Position numbers and translations under genes: made by a program. From contig NC_133389.1 in NCBI RefSeq assembly GCF_047511655.1, forward strand, positions 43,434,295 to 43,498,294: DNA of 64,000 nt. Reading direction: 5' to 3'. Positions 25,101-40,100 of the stretch are shown piece by piece. Under the pieces are notes generated by a model. That model did no database searches and was not told the DNA's origin. It saw only the letters and a list, made by a program, of their open reading frames with translations. How positions within the stretch are numbered: the stretch's first letter is position 1; every line of letters starts with the position of its first letter. Source of the stretch: Castor canadensis (Eukaryota; Chordata; Mammalia; Rodentia; Castoridae).

Positions 25101-28100
25101 TGACTGTTTTCAGTGTTCCTGAAAATTGCCGATCTGGTAAGTTCACATTTTATCCTAACTAGACTTATAACAACATACACATTGGTTTTCTTGGCTTATC
25201 TTCCAAGAAGTTGAAAACAAATTGTTGGCTGGTTTAATGCCACCTGAAGCCAAGATTGTGACCTAGCTTACCAAAGATCATAAACAAAGATTGTTTAGTT
25301 TGTTTTTAAAATTTGTGAGAGATGTTCTTTCATATGGCTCCCCCATTCTGTTATCATGTAAGTATGAATGTATAATATCACTTTCACAATCCGTGGATTG
25401 CTAAAGCAATATTCCTAATACTCTCATGTCTGGGCCATGGAGTTTGTCTAAATGGTACTTATACTGGTGCACAATGTTTATTGTTTGTGTATACTAGTAA
25501 TTCCTTGCATTTATTGCTAATCCAGCACATATATTAAAAAAATCTTTGTTATCACATGAAAAGATGTGCTATTCCTCTAATTAACATTATTAATTCTAAA
25601 AGAGACAAGTTATACAGAAAAGTTTCCATTAAAAATAGTACATGAGTTGGAATAGTAGGTGGGAGAAAGAATTAGAGAACAATTGTTACAATGGATAAGG
25701 TGGGAACTGGTCTCTTATACCTAGAAAACATATCATGTTATTCATAGTAGCCACCTAATTGAAGTTCCAAGGGAGGCAGGACTTGGAGAAGTTTTGTAGA
25801 CCATTTAATATATTCTCAGATTATCTTTAAAATTTGTCAATTTTGTTTGTTTTGAGATAGGGTCTTGCTATCTTGTAGCCCAGGTAGCCTCAAACTCACA
25901 ATCCTCCTGACCTAGCCTCTCAGGTGCTAGGATTGCAGGCATGTACTACCACATCTACCTTAAAACTCATCCTTTTGTGGCTTTTGGGAGAATTTGCTAC
26001 TGCAATACATTGATTTTATTTTTGCTTATAATTCAATTGTATCATGATTTAATTTTTGACAATATTGGATTTATCTAAACAGGAACTTCAGTGGGACAAG
26101 TGACAGCCATAGACAATGATGAGCCTGGAACTCTACATACTCGTCTGAAATTCAAAATCCTACAGCAAATGCCAGATCATCCAAAGCACTTCAACATACA
26201 TCCAGATACAGGTGTGATTACTACAACCACACCTTTACTGGATAGAGAGGTAATTAATTGAACTGATTTGATATTTTGATGAATAAAATTGCTCTAGATT
26301 TATTTTACTTTTGCTCTAATAAGTAATTTTGACTTAAATATATGTAATATTTAAAAATTAATAAGCATTGTTGAAGCAGTTTTAGGTTCACAAGTAGATA
26401 GAGTAGAACATACAGGGTTCTACCCTTGTCCCACACATGCACAGCTGCTTCACTGTTGACTTCCTTCACCACAGTGGTATATTTGTGACTGTCAATGAAC
26501 CTATTTTGACATATTGTTATCACCAAAGATCCATAGTTGGTATTAGCTTAGTCTTGGTGCTGAACATTCTATGGATTTGGACAGAAGTATGATGATGATG
26601 TACTTCTACCATTATGGTGTCATTGAGTAGTTCTGCTGTTCTAAAAATCCTTTTCACTCCTTGTAGTCATCTGTTCATCCCCTCCAGCCCCTGGAAACCA
26701 CTGATCTTTCCTGTTTCCATAATTTTACCTTTTCAGAATGTTATGTAGCTACAATCCTGTGGTATGCAGTCTTTTCAGACTGGGTTCTTTCTCCTAGTTA
26801 TTTTCATTTCAATTTCTTCCATATTTTGTCATGACTTGATAACTCATTTTTTTGTGCTGAATAATATTCCATTGTGCAGTGTATCAGTTTATTTATCCAT
26901 TTATCAACTAAGGGGAACTTTAGTTTCCTTAGGTTTTAGCAATTGTGAATAAAGTAGCTTTACATTTTGAAATGTTATGTTAGGCACATCAGCTTTCTGC
27001 TTACTGATTTGCCAGCCTCTTTGTTTTGTATTCATGTTTACAACAAATTACATTTAGGGCTGGGTGTGTAGCTTAGTGGAAAAGCACACGCTTAACCAAA
27101 CCAAGGCCCTGAGTTCAATTCTCATACATATATATATATGCATATTTTAAAATAATATTTGCAAAATAATCACAGCACAAACTGTAGCTATGATAATTGT
27201 TAGTTACAGGAAATAGAGTTTTCATTAACGTGACCTTTTCCTTCTTTTCTTTTTTTTTTTCAGAAATGTGATACTTACCAGTTAGTAATGGAAGTGCGAG
27301 ACATGGGTGGGCAGCCTTTTGGTTTATTCACTACTGGAACAGTTACCATTTCACTTGAGGATGAAAACGACAACCCACCATATTTCACAGAAACTTCCGT
27401 GAGTATATCTCTGTGTTCATTTCTCTAGATGCACTTACTTTTCAAAAAAACTTGAATTTGGTGGCTCTGTGAGATCACATTTTGGGTTAAATAGTTATCA
27501 TTCACCATGTGCTTGGCCGCCTAAGACTTTTTCACCCTTGATGCAGTTCACTGGTTCAGCATTTTCTTGATTGTTAATCTCTAGTATGAGATTCCTTGGA
27601 CTTAAGTTGTTTTATGAGGTGGGGAAGAAAAGGTCCTCTCTGGTGTCCTTTGCATTTTAAATTCTGAAGATGGAAAATGGGCTGGTTTGTATCCTTTTCT
27701 GGAGTCAGGGAACAAGCTGGCCCACAACCCACAGGGGCTCTTTCTGTATTATGTATGAGCAAACTTTCCCTTAGGGAGGAAACAATAATTTTAGGAAGTA
27801 GTTCTTTTTTTCCTAAACTTTTAATGAGCAGTCTTCCATTTTTTCATGAATCTATACCACAGCACAAGTCAAATAATGACAAAACTGCAGATCCAGTGAT
27901 AGGCACATTCATATAAGCTTTACATTAGTCTTTAGAACATGTGAGAGTATATTTTATCCCATAAGGAAATGATAGGTCTGTTAAATAACTTTCCTAAGAT
28001 CTCATACATATAAACCATGTAGAAGGATAATTAGGATTCGTGTCTCCAGCCAAGTACAATCTTTCATCTATATATTCATCTTATATGGCTAGCAGATTCT

Positions 28101-31100
28101 GATTTACTATTTTTTTTAGTCTTTTAATATCTTATTTTCTGTAACCATGTTTCTTTTGGGGGTTAGTGACCTATGATTTACTGTCTCAAAAAAGGGAAAA
28201 CTTTTTCTTTAAAATGTTTTCCAATGAATCAAAGTTTAAAAAAAGTATGAAAACAAGCCATCCATTAATAAGAAATCATTAATAAGAAATCAATAAGAAA
28301 TCATTATCTACAAATAGTGTTTAACACATTAATATAAAACATTTACTCAGTGCTTATTATGTCTAAAGAGTGGAAGTACACTGTAAATATTGTAGAGGTT
28401 CACAAAAGAGACACATCTGGGGGGATGATTAGGGAGATCAACTCATAGAAATTCAGAAGTTACGTCATGATTAGTCTTTGAAGAATGGAAAAGATTTGGA
28501 AAAGCAGGTTAGGACAAATGAAGAAAACTATGCATTAAACTTATAAATTCTTTCTCAAAAGATGAGTGTACATTTCTGTATCACCTTTTTCTTTAAGTAT
28601 AATTTTTAGAGTAGAAAACCACATTGTTAAGACTATCGATTTATAATAAAAGACCATTTTCCCAGTATTCTACGGAAGTAGAAGAAAACAGAATCGATGT
28701 TGAAGTTTTGCGAATGAAGGTGCAAGACCAAGATTTGCCAAATACCCCTCACTCGAAGGCTGTATACACAATCCTACAGGGAAATGAAAATGGAAACTTC
28801 AAAATTACCACAGATCCAAATACAAATGAAGGAGTTCTGTGTGTTGTCAAGGTAAATAAATAAAATAATCAATCTAGTTTTAAATCATTCTTACTTATGC
28901 TTATGCATTGAAATTAAAAGTAATACTTCCTGTACATATATGACTAGAAGAATATCACAATATAATCCTTAAATGGTTTTCATTGGTTTACATAAAGTTT
29001 TTCTTCTATTATTTTACCCTCATTTATTTTCTTAGAAGAAAGTGGTGTCAGGCACAAAACTCATTGTTCCATATATGAGGAAAACCAAGGCAGAGAAATA
29101 TTAAATATTAAATTAGATATTTGCCTTAGAGGGATCTTAATTCTTCTGTCTATAACCTTCACTGACCTCTTGCACATCTTCCTCCATTAATTTCTAAGAG
29201 ACAGCAGATGTCCTCAGAAATTTTATGTAGAAATTGTGTTTTTAATAAGATTTCCAAAAAAGGCCCTTTAATTTTTATATTGCATAGTCTTTCTCTTTTC
29301 TTTTTATCTATTTACAGTAAATTTTTCTTTGACTGTTCAGCTGTTGTTTCAGGAGTCTTTCTTACTATCCAATCTAAAATTGAGCCCTTCGACCAGATAC
29401 TAAGCAGATCCAAATGCAATGTGCTTTGAATAGGTGCTGCTAGGTAATATTGTGACATCTTTTGACTTGGATATGAGTAACTGTTCTATCACTAAATCTC
29501 TACCTAATCATTTTATGCATTAGCTTGAAAGGATTTTAGCTGTTCCTGTTATCTCATATGATAAGTAATGAAAAAATTTGAATTTTTCAAACACTTATTT
29601 TGCATTTCAATTAACATTTAAACTTTTAATAAATAAAAGATGGCAGCATCTTCCAAAAGAAAAGTGAGAATGAAAGTTGATTGAGTCTTAAAACAAACAA
29701 TTTGCATCTGACCATGTTTATCATTTTAAGAGCTGATTATTAGTTTTTGTATCAACATTGATAACGTTTTAAATGCGAGATGATATTGATGGCAGGATTC
29801 AGCTCTGTGTAGAGCACCTGCATGTGCACGGTCCTGAGTTTGTTCTCAAGCACCACAAAACAAAAACAAATTCTCTTTACATTATAATTTGGAGTCATAA
29901 CCATTAGTTTCTAGATGATAATACATGTTGACTGATTAAACTATGTTTATTAAACAGCCATTGAACTATGAACTCAATCACCAAATTGTTTTGCAAGTTG
30001 GCGTACTTAATGAAGCACAATTCTCTAAAGCAGCAAACTCACAAACTCCTACAATGTGCACTACAACTGTCACTGTGAAAGTTAAAGACAACGATGAGGG
30101 CCCTGAATGCCAGCCTCCTGTGAAAGTTATTCAGAGCCAAGATGGCCTCCCAGTTGGCCAACGACTTCTTGGATACAAAGCACTGGACCCAGACACGCGT
30201 GATGGCGTTGGCTTAAGGTAATGTACTTTTCAAAACGCTCCTTAATTTTAATTGGGATGTAAACTGATTTCAAAATGTATTTTTCAAAATGAAAAACTTT
30301 AAGTTCATGTCACCTCTTTGTTTTAATGAGTTATATTTGATTGCTAAAACTTAGGTATCGGAAGTTGGGAGATGAAGATAACTGGTTTGAAATAGACGAA
30401 CAAAGTGGAGACTTGAGAACTGTAAAAGTACTAGATAGAGAATCAAAATTTGTAAGGAACAACCAGTACAATGTTTCAGTAGTGGCAACAGATGCAGGTG
30501 AGTGTCATTTTCTAGAAATAAAACATTTATGGGATGCATTTCTAAGATAACTTGGGGAAAATCTGCTTCTGAACAAAACTTAATGCAAACAATGTTTACA
30601 TTAATGTAATAATAATGTGTAATGCAAAAGTGTATGCACTGCAATTGCTCATTGTATTGACTTCCACACAGTGCATCAGTAATGAGAATCTACAAATGAA
30701 TAAATAGCCAAGTTCTAAATTTTGAGGATTGCATTATTTTGTTTCTGTTAAGGAAACAGTATGCCAATTTGTTTAGGAGAACAGATTTGGATTATTATGA
30801 TTTGAGCATGCTGAAAGGGTTCAACCCATCTAAAGCAGTAGTTTTATTCAAGGTAGTTTTATTCTAACATCTCTTAAAGGAGAATAAATCATTAATCCTA
30901 TTTCCTAAAGAAAGGATAAATGATGACTTAATTTTTTTGAGTAGTTTGCAATCTTCCAGGTTAATTTTTGAACCTACTCTGTAAAGTATGTCCTTCAAAT
31001 ATTGCAGTGATCTTGAAACCCTTTTGAATATAGACTGCCATCAGTAAGCTATTTTAAAGTATTTAAAAATATTTATAAATATGTTTTAAATGTTTGCTAG

Positions 31101-34100
31101 TTGCATTTATTTATATATATGTACTGTTATGCTGATGCACATGCTATGTATTTCATAGAAATCCATAAAATAAATATTCAAATGGTGACAAAAATACACA
31201 TAAAATTTTCACTATTTCACTTCATTATATCAGCCACATAATCACCCACTTGAGACAAATTGTCACAGGTAGTAAATATCAGTAAACTTGGACTTTTCTA
31301 ACGGAGCTGATTCTTTTGAGTATTTGCCTAATCCAAGAAAGCTACCACTGTTTTATTTACATAAAAGTGGCTGGTACAGTAATGTTATATTCTGCTTCTA
31401 TAGAATCATTGTATTTCTTTAGAAAGAATAGGTAAAATAAATATATATCAAATTCCATGGAAATTAACACAAGTTAAAAGTAAGCAGTGAAACTTTTCTG
31501 GTTTATTGATTTTGTTGCTTGATAATTTGATAATAGTATACAATGTTTTCTTAGATGCTTTCTTCTGCAGTTTTAAAACAAGACCTACATCTATTAAAAG
31601 AGAGATAAAAGATTAAACTAATAAAGATGTCAGCTGCTTAATATTTATGTGGAAAGGGAGAACTGATTCACAAATGAATCTGCCCTATTTAGCTTTTTCT
31701 TATTTCCTCATTCAGGCTTGCTTCATTTGTTGCCCAAGGGATAGATAATACCATGTTGCACAGCTTAGCTAGGGAGGAGTTTTAAAGCACTTTCAAAGAA
31801 TTATTCACATGAACTAAAAATCTAAAACTGCTTCTGAATGAAAATCTAAACATGAATATCATTACTCAATTACCTACATATGATCTTTCTTTCCTCTTCA
31901 TATCTTTCACACACATACTTTTAATGTATGCTTTTTAATATAAGTAGAAAAAAAAAGCTATGCTGGAGAATGGGGAAAATATTAACTGAGAAATGTGGTT
32001 TGTCATTACTCTATAATTCTAAGTAATTAGCACTCTACTCTTTTTATTGTAAAATGAAATCTAAATGGTTCAAGGACACAATTGTGATGGCCTACACGGA
32101 TTTATTATATTTATTCATTTATTCCTCCGAGGTTGATTGTCAAAGTTCAAAGTACAAGGGAAGTTGCTGCAGAAACTGGGAATCATAAGATGAGGATTTG
32201 GCCTTATTAATGAAAGCTTTCCAGTTTTATATTCTCATGAGAGGTGATGGTATAAAAATTTTACCCATAAAAGAATGCTTAGACAGTTTCAGATGTGGAG
32301 ATAATTAAGAGTTTCTCAGATTAAAGATAAAGGGGGAAAGTTCACAGAAATGCAGACTTGATGAAAGGAAAATGAAATACTATTTAGAGAGGAGAAAATT
32401 ATGGACAACAAAATATAAGAAATTAACAGTGTCAGTTAGTGCTAAAAGATACTTTATAAGCATGGAGAGCACAGTAATAGGAGATAAAGAGAAAATTTTA
32501 TACAACTATGTCCAAGGGTCATAGACACTAGAGGTCTCCTCTAGAAAAAATAAAGGTGAGAAAGTTGCAAATTTAAATGAAAAATTCACAAGGCAATACA
32601 AAACATTGTTTCTTTGAACTTTAGTCCACATGTATCTTTATGAACATTTTGTATTGTTTGTCACAAACATTTCTGAGTGACAAGCCAGGTATTTCTGTGC
32701 TTTCTTAGAAGCCAGATCATGACTTTGTACTTCTGTGGATTGGCTTTGTCGGTCAGACTGGTTTCCCTGCTGTTAGAAATCACTATTTTATACCCTTACA
32801 CTTAGAACACATTGCCCCTCCTATTTGAGATCAAGTCCCTTCAGACAAATGGCAAAAACAGCTTTGCAATTTTTCCCCACTAGTGTTCAGTTCCTAACAT
32901 CTTTTAAGCACTCCTGTACTGGGAATAATAAGCAAATGATCACATATGTTGTGTCTTCATTCTAGAGGGTACTTTCATTGCTTCTCATGGATCTTCTGTT
33001 CCTCTAGCTAGATTGTTTATGAGCTCAATTTTGTATAAGGATCCTTTTGTTTTGCTGAGCCATTCCTTTACATCTAGCAGAGAATTTGGCATATGTTTGT
33101 TCAATGCAAATACTGAGACTTTTCATTTCTCTATTGTTTGAGAATCCTATAAACCTCCTTGTACAGGTTGTGAAGTTCACTACCAGGAACATTACAATTT
33201 CAGGGACATAATTGGCACGTGGAAAATTGGTTTCAATGTAAAAAATTGAACTAAAATTTACAAGATATTGCCTTATTTTTTGTGTATATAAAAAGAATTT
33301 TCTTGAAATAAATGTTGAAGGGGTGTCATGTAGAAGTGGTAAACATTTTGTGTATAGAGTCCAAAATGAGTATGAACACATTGTTGGGAATTAATGGGAT
33401 GTATATTGTAGCTTAATAAGAAAGAATGTGTTATGTATGGTGGCTTAAACTTGTAGTCCAGCTACTTGGGAGGTGGAGATTTGGAGAATTGTGGTTTGAG
33501 GACAGCACAGGCAAAAATTTAGTGAGACCCCATCTCAACCAGTAAAAGCAGGGCAAGGTAGCATGCACCTGTCATTCCAGCTATGCAGGGAAGCACAAAT
33601 AGCAGGATGTGGTCCAGACCAGCCTGGGCATAAAGGAAAATCCTATCCCAAAAATAATCAATGCAAGAAGACCTAAGCATGAATCAAGTGATAGAGCACC
33701 TGCCTAAGAAACAGGAGTCCCTGAGCTCAATTCCCAGGACTGCAAAGAAGAGGCAGAAGAAGGAAGAAGGTGGAGAAGGAGGAGGAGGAGAAGGAAGAAG
33801 AGCAGGAGATGAAGAAGAAGAAGAAACCATCTAAAATCTTTCTAACAATTAATTAGAAGTCCAGTGTGCTATCCATTGCACAACAGATCCACCTTCTAAC
33901 AATTAATTAAAAATCTCTGCATATGTAGTAAGTAGATTCATAATGCAGTGAATTGAACACATTTAAGGAACATCAGAGAACTATGCTTTTCAGAGTCACT
34001 CTTATTGAAGTGTTATGAGTTTGGAGAGTAAACTTTTTTTTTTTTTTTGGCAGTATTGGAGTTTGGACTCAGGGCCTGACACTTGCTAGGCAGGTGTTTT

Positions 34101-37100
34101 TGCCATTAGAGCCACTCCGCCAGCCTGAAGTGTTACAAATTTAGATGTCACTAAGCCCATATATACTTACCAGCTCTATGACTGATGTTTCTTACCCACA
34201 AATACTTGTCATTTGCTTACGTGCTAAATCAGAAGTAAGCTTTTGGACTAGACAAAGATATCCAGTTACTTTTTATGACATTGAACCTTTATTAGCAATT
34301 ACTTATTTTTGCCTCTATTTCCCACAGGTAAAGTGAAAAGTTACCATCAGTTTTTTTTGTAGGGTTGGAAATTTTCTAAGAGTATTTTCAGCTCTAGCTT
34401 TGACTAACTTCCATTAAAAAACATCTCAATAATCTTTCGTTCTGTTTTTATCAGCATGCTTAAAACAGAGACTGTGATAGAAAATGTTATGATAAATGCT
34501 GGTTGAATATGGGATTAAATGAACCTTGATTTGTTTTCCTGTGGTTGCCATATTTAAAATTACATTTAAAAAATGTGATTTCTCTCATATTTGCATAAAG
34601 ACAAAGGCTGTCTACTTAACTTTCAAAGGTAAAAATCATAGTGCATATGTCAACTTATGAGTAATGTCTGCAACTACATTTTTTACTTTAAAAAAGGCTC
34701 CCCCCAATTATTAATTTGTTACTTTGCTGATTTTGAAGTTGTTACTTCTATTTAGGTTTATTTATAATTTTCTGACAGTCTCAAAATATTTATGTGTTAC
34801 TGCAGTGTTCTTCTTCCAAACAGCTCTTTCTCTCTTTTGTTTCTAAATATTCTAAAACTCAGAATAGTTTAAAAAATAGATACAGACAGTAGTTACCTTA
34901 AATTATTAATTTAATAATCATTTTGAGTAAATTATTTTTTTCATTACTCAACAGGAAAAAATTTCTCTGAAATATACTGCATGATATGATTTAGGGGTTA
35001 TTTCAATCTAAGAAGAAAAGATGGAGTATATTTGCATATGATTTATAGTAGCCTTTATGATAAATTCAACATAAGTTTTTCAATATCTAGACCAGCATTC
35101 ATTGTAAGAAAATGAAAATTCGTACCGATTGTTTTTACTTGCTTTACTTTTGAGACTTTACTATTTATGAGTTTATTATCCTTTCACAAATGATGGGATT
35201 TGAGTATGTTTCTGAACTTCATTATTTTTATCTTTCAAACACAAATTATGAGCAGCTTTTTAATTAAAAATATTTATTATGATTTATGCATGAAGTATTA
35301 GGCCAATAATAGTCATGATCAACAGATGAATGAGACATTTACAATTAATGGGAACATATTAATTGAAGTAGGGTAGCGGTACAGCATATTTTTCTGGCTT
35401 ATTTAATTAAAAATTTTTTCAAAGTTTTAAAATAATAACTGCATTACATTTAGTGTAGTAACATTAAGTTATAGCTAGCCAAGAAATATTGGAAAATCAT
35501 GAGGCTCTTCAGATAACTATGACTTACTGTGTTACATGTTCAATGTTCACTGTATCAGCCAAGGTATGAGCAATGTGCCCAGAGTAAATTGGGAAGAGTA
35601 GTTCTATCATTGTTTGAAGAAGTCACAACAAGTTTCATGAGTCATAACATTTGAATAGTTTCTTAAGATAATAAAATTGGGCTAAGAATGTATCTCAGAT
35701 ATAGACACAGGCTCAGCATGCATGAGGCTCTGGGTTCTAGCCCCAGCACCTAAAAAAAAAAAAAAAAAAGAAGGTAATAGGGCTTAGCACGCAAGGAAGA
35801 GGAGAAAAGCATTCCTAGTAGTGGCACACAATGTATCAAATGTACCAAAGTAGACAAGAGGGAAAGCATTGATGAGAAGATATACAAGGTTTGAATGAAG
35901 AATGTGTGGAAAAGGAGAAGAGGCTTAGAAAGTATTTTTATTTTCAGGTGGATATATGTTCTCTATAAAGAAAGATAGAAGAAGTCAATTTTTCTTTCAA
36001 CAGGTTACTCTACAGTGACATTCCTCATAAACTCATAGCTTTTGACTATGGGCACCGGGAAAGATCCTCTAATCTAGCCAGAGACCTCCAGGACAAGTGA
36101 CATGTCACTACCTTGTAATAAATCCATCTGAGATCTGGAAAGCTAGTTGAATGTAGATGTCAATCATGTATTACATAAATTGCTGAAACTAAACACATCT
36201 CTCAGTGAGAAATAACCTGTTTTAAAAATTTGTTTTAGTTGGCCGGTCTTGCACTGGCACATTAATGGTTCTTTTGGAAGATTCTAATGATCACCCACCA
36301 CAAATTGACAAAGAAGTGACAATTTGTCAGCATGAGAAGGATTATGCTGTTCTGGAACCTGTAGATCCAGATGGGCCTGATAATGGTCCACCTTTTCAAT
36401 TCCTTCTGGATAATTCTGCCTCCAAAGTTTGGGCTTTAGAACCACAGGACGGTAAGTATTTATGTTGAATCTTATAAGCAATAAGGGTTCAGGATGGCTG
36501 GTGGTCTTGATATTTGCCTTAGTTTATCATAATAAATATGTATTCATTTTAGGATAATAATTTATTAAGCCTAAAAATGATAATACCTGGCTTTAAAATA
36601 TATATTATGTTATGCTTAGACTCTTAATCTGGTTATGTTTTAAGAAAACATAAAAATCCATTTAAATGGTCATTTTAATAACATGTCAAATGTAGGTTAG
36701 TCTAAGGTGAGTATAAAGTAATATCAATTTTTTTCCTGGTTTTTTGAGAAGTCAAAATCATTTTTAAGGAAGAAAATGTTTCATTATTAGTTTTTTTATT
36801 CCAAATTAACTTTTACCTCCAAGAATATGAATTAGGAATAAAATTGCTATTGAAAGATCATATCAATACATATTCTGACATTTTCCCTTAGGTAAAAGTG
36901 CCATTCTTCGTCCACTGAAAAATATGAATTATAACTACTATTCTGTGCCTATCCAAATACAAGACAGACATGGTGTTTCTGCAAAACATGTGCTATCAGT
37001 GAGAATATGTGACTGCACAGTTCCATCTGAATGTAGAATGAGTGTGAGGGATGTGAAACCATCCAATGTGATACTTGGAAAATGGGCTATTCTTGCCATG

Positions 37101-40100
37101 GTGTTGGGTTCTGCGCTGTTACTATGTAAGTATCACTATCTAGAATGTGATAACTGATGTTTATGTGATCATCAGCTTTCCATTACTGCAATAAGTACCT
37201 TAGATAACAACTTACAAGAAGTACAGGTTTATTTTAGCTCAGTTTCAGAGGTTTTGGTCCAAGGTCAATTGGCTCTATTGCTTTCCAGCCTGTGGCAGGG
37301 AGCATGTGCTTCAACCAAGCTGCTCACCTCATGGCAAAACAGAAAGCAAAGAGAGAGACAGGAAGGGGCCAGGGTCCCAATATTCTGTTTAAGGACATGC
37401 CCTCCAATGACTGGACTTCCTCTCACTAGGCCCCACCTCTTAAAGGCTCTACCACCTGTCAATAGCACTATAAGATGGGGACTAAGACTTTCATACCTGG
37501 ACCTTTGGGGAAAACTTATCCAAACCATGTCATTTTTGGGAAAAAAAAATACAGCATTTCTTCATATTAATGACACATACAAACTTTGATGTATGTGTTC
37601 TTTTAAAAATCCTGTGCTTATTTTATGACTTGGGATCTGAGTCCTGCAAGAAACATATCAACAACTGCAGATTAAAATTTTTAAGCTAACCACAGTGGGT
37701 CATGCATGTGATAGTAGCTACCTCAAGAGATAGAGAGGGTCATGGTTAAAGGTCAACCAAGACAAAATGTTAATGAGACTCCATCTTGACCAATAAAAGC
37801 TGAGTGTAGTGGTACATGTTTGTGATCCCAGCTTTGTGGAAAGTGTAAATAGGAGGATTGCTGTCTCTACTTAGAAAACAACTAAAACAAAAACAGCTGG
37901 GGATGTGGTTCAAGTATCGAGTGCCTGCATAGCATGTGGTGCCAAAAAAAAAAATTAAAGTAAGTTTCAGAGGTGTCAGGCTTAGCTCTTCAATAATTCC
38001 CTGTGAAATATGCAGTAAATTATTTTTTTTTCTTTGAACTCATTTCTCCACATTTAAAATGAAGAAGTTGGATAAAGTTATTAATATTCCCTCCCACATA
38101 AGATATTATAATTTTTCAAGTTTGTATAAAGAATACATAAATACAAAAAGAGTTAGTGGGAGCAGGGTAGTTACATTTGCTTTTTTGGGTTCCATATTAA
38201 TTGGTTTTTTTTTTGTTGTTGTTTTTGTGGCACTGGGGTTTGAACCTGGCACCTCACACTTGCAAGACAGGCACTCTTACCACTTAAGCCACTCTCCCAG
38301 CCCCGTGTTCAATATTATTCATGAAGTGACTTAGAATACATCATGAGAAGGCTTCAGTGAGTGAAAAACAGTCATCTGATGAGACACTGAGGAAAAGTAA
38401 TGCGGCCAAAGGAAACGAAAATTTTGACTTTGAAAAAAATGCTTTTTGGAAATGTGAAAGAAATAGAAGACTCTCTCAGGATTAAGTTCTTCCCTCTCAA
38501 CTCTGAAGAACTGTTGTGATTGCAACTTTCCCCATAGTCTTTCCTAGGACCTAATTCATTTTGAGTTTCAGGTGAACCTGGATTTTTCTCTTAGCACTAT
38601 ATTAGTTGATACACACTTTCAAAAACAGACATTGACTTTTCATCATTGATTTCTTGTTTATGTTTATGCTTAATGCTCTTTGTTTTGTGTTTGTGTTTGT
38701 GTAATTTTAAATACTGACAAATTATCTCAAATTTTAGTCAGATGAAGTAACTGATTCAATGTAAAGAAAGTAAGAGATACATTTAAGTTTGGATCTGGGA
38801 AGAGAATTAATCTAAGACAGGAATGTTCTATACAGTAATGCATTTTAAAAATAGTCTGTCTTATGTTTTATGACCAGAAGTGATCTCAATTTATGGTTGA
38901 TTTTTTTTGAAAAAAAGTTGTACAAAGAGATTTTAAGAAAAATCTTATTATCAAATTATTTAATATAGCCCAGAATGAAAAAGAATCTTCTTTAATCTTT
39001 TTTTGTGTGTTTTAGGTATTTTGTTTACATGTTTTTGTGTTACTGTTAAGAAAACAGTAAAGAAATGTTTCCCAGAGGATGTAGCCCAACAAAATTTAAT
39101 TGTATCAAATACCGAAGGACCTGGAGAAGAAGTGATGGTAAATCAGATTTAACTTCCCTTGGACTTGTGTGGTGATTCAATGACAGTTTGATTATTACGC
39201 ACTAGTAGCAATCATGATAACCTGAAATGCCAAGCAGAGTTCTGAGTGTTCTGCATATTTTAATTCAGTTAGACTTCATAATCTTACTATACTGGCTTCA
39301 AAGGGCTACCGTGGTAAATGCGGGAACAGAGTGACTTAACCAATAGAAATATTTTGTTTATTTTGGAGGCTAGAAGTCAGAGATCAAGTTGTTGGCAGGG
39401 CCATGTGCCCTCTGAAGGCACTAGGAAAGGATCTATTCCAGGCCTCTCTCCTACTTTCCTGAATTTCCTTGGCTTATGGCAGCATAAGTCTAATCTTCCT
39501 AGATGGCTGTATATCTATGTCCAAATTTCCCTTTTTTATAAGGATACTGGTCATATTAGATTAGGAACTCACCTAATGTGGTATGACTTCACTTTAACTG
39601 AAAGGATTACATCTATAATGACCCTATTTCCAAATAAGATCACTGTGTTAGTTACTTTTGTGTCACTATAATCAAAATACCTGACATAAACAACTGAAAG
39701 GAACAAAGATTTATTTTGGCTCACGGTTTCAGAGGGTTCAATCCATGATTGCTTGACAGATCACCATGGCAGCAAGAGCATATGTTGCAGGTTGTTCTTC
39801 ATTTTCCTGGCAGACAGGAAACAGAGAGAGTGAGAGAAGGGTACTCCCAAGGACTCCACTCCCCCCAGTGACTTACTTTGTCTAGCTAGGTCTTAAATCC
39901 TAAAATTTCCACAATCTCCTAAAAAGTGTCACTAACTAGGGACCAAGCCATTCAACATGAGAGCCTGTGGGGAGCATTTCATTTTCAAACTATAGCAGTC
40001 ACAGTCTGAGATATGGGATTAGGATCTTAACATATGAATTTTTAGGAGACACAGTTTTATCCATAACACCTGTGAGATGGCTACTATCATTTTTCTGATT

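Larger units (their letters stand above)
26250..27263 (+). other. DSC1: DSC1 intron 7
   Basis: 1.0 kb. Most of it is an old reversed L1 fragment (26370-26985), followed by an ID element (27057-27139). The acceptor has a strong polypyrimidine tract. Confidence 0.75.
30498..36238 (+). other. DSC1: DSC1 intron 11
   Basis: 5.7 kb, the longest intron. Features cluster at 33427-34125 (B1-B1-ID SINE, purine tract, tRNA fragment with target-site duplication, antisense ID), with another ID at 35679-35769. The remaining 30.5-33.4 kb and 34.1-35.7 kb are AT-rich with nothing recognised. Confidence 0.8.
37126..39015 (+). other. DSC1: DSC1 intron 13
   Basis: 1.9 kb. Contains a reversed MaLR-type LTR, a B1-B1-ID SINE and an antisense ID. 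The rest is unannotated. Confidence 0.75.

Noticed and set aside
33025-33381. 118-codon minus-strand frame in intron 11
   Set aside because: No family resemblance and no conserved splice structure.
37254-37589. 111-codon frame in intron 13
   Set aside because: It reads through a MaLR-type LTR.
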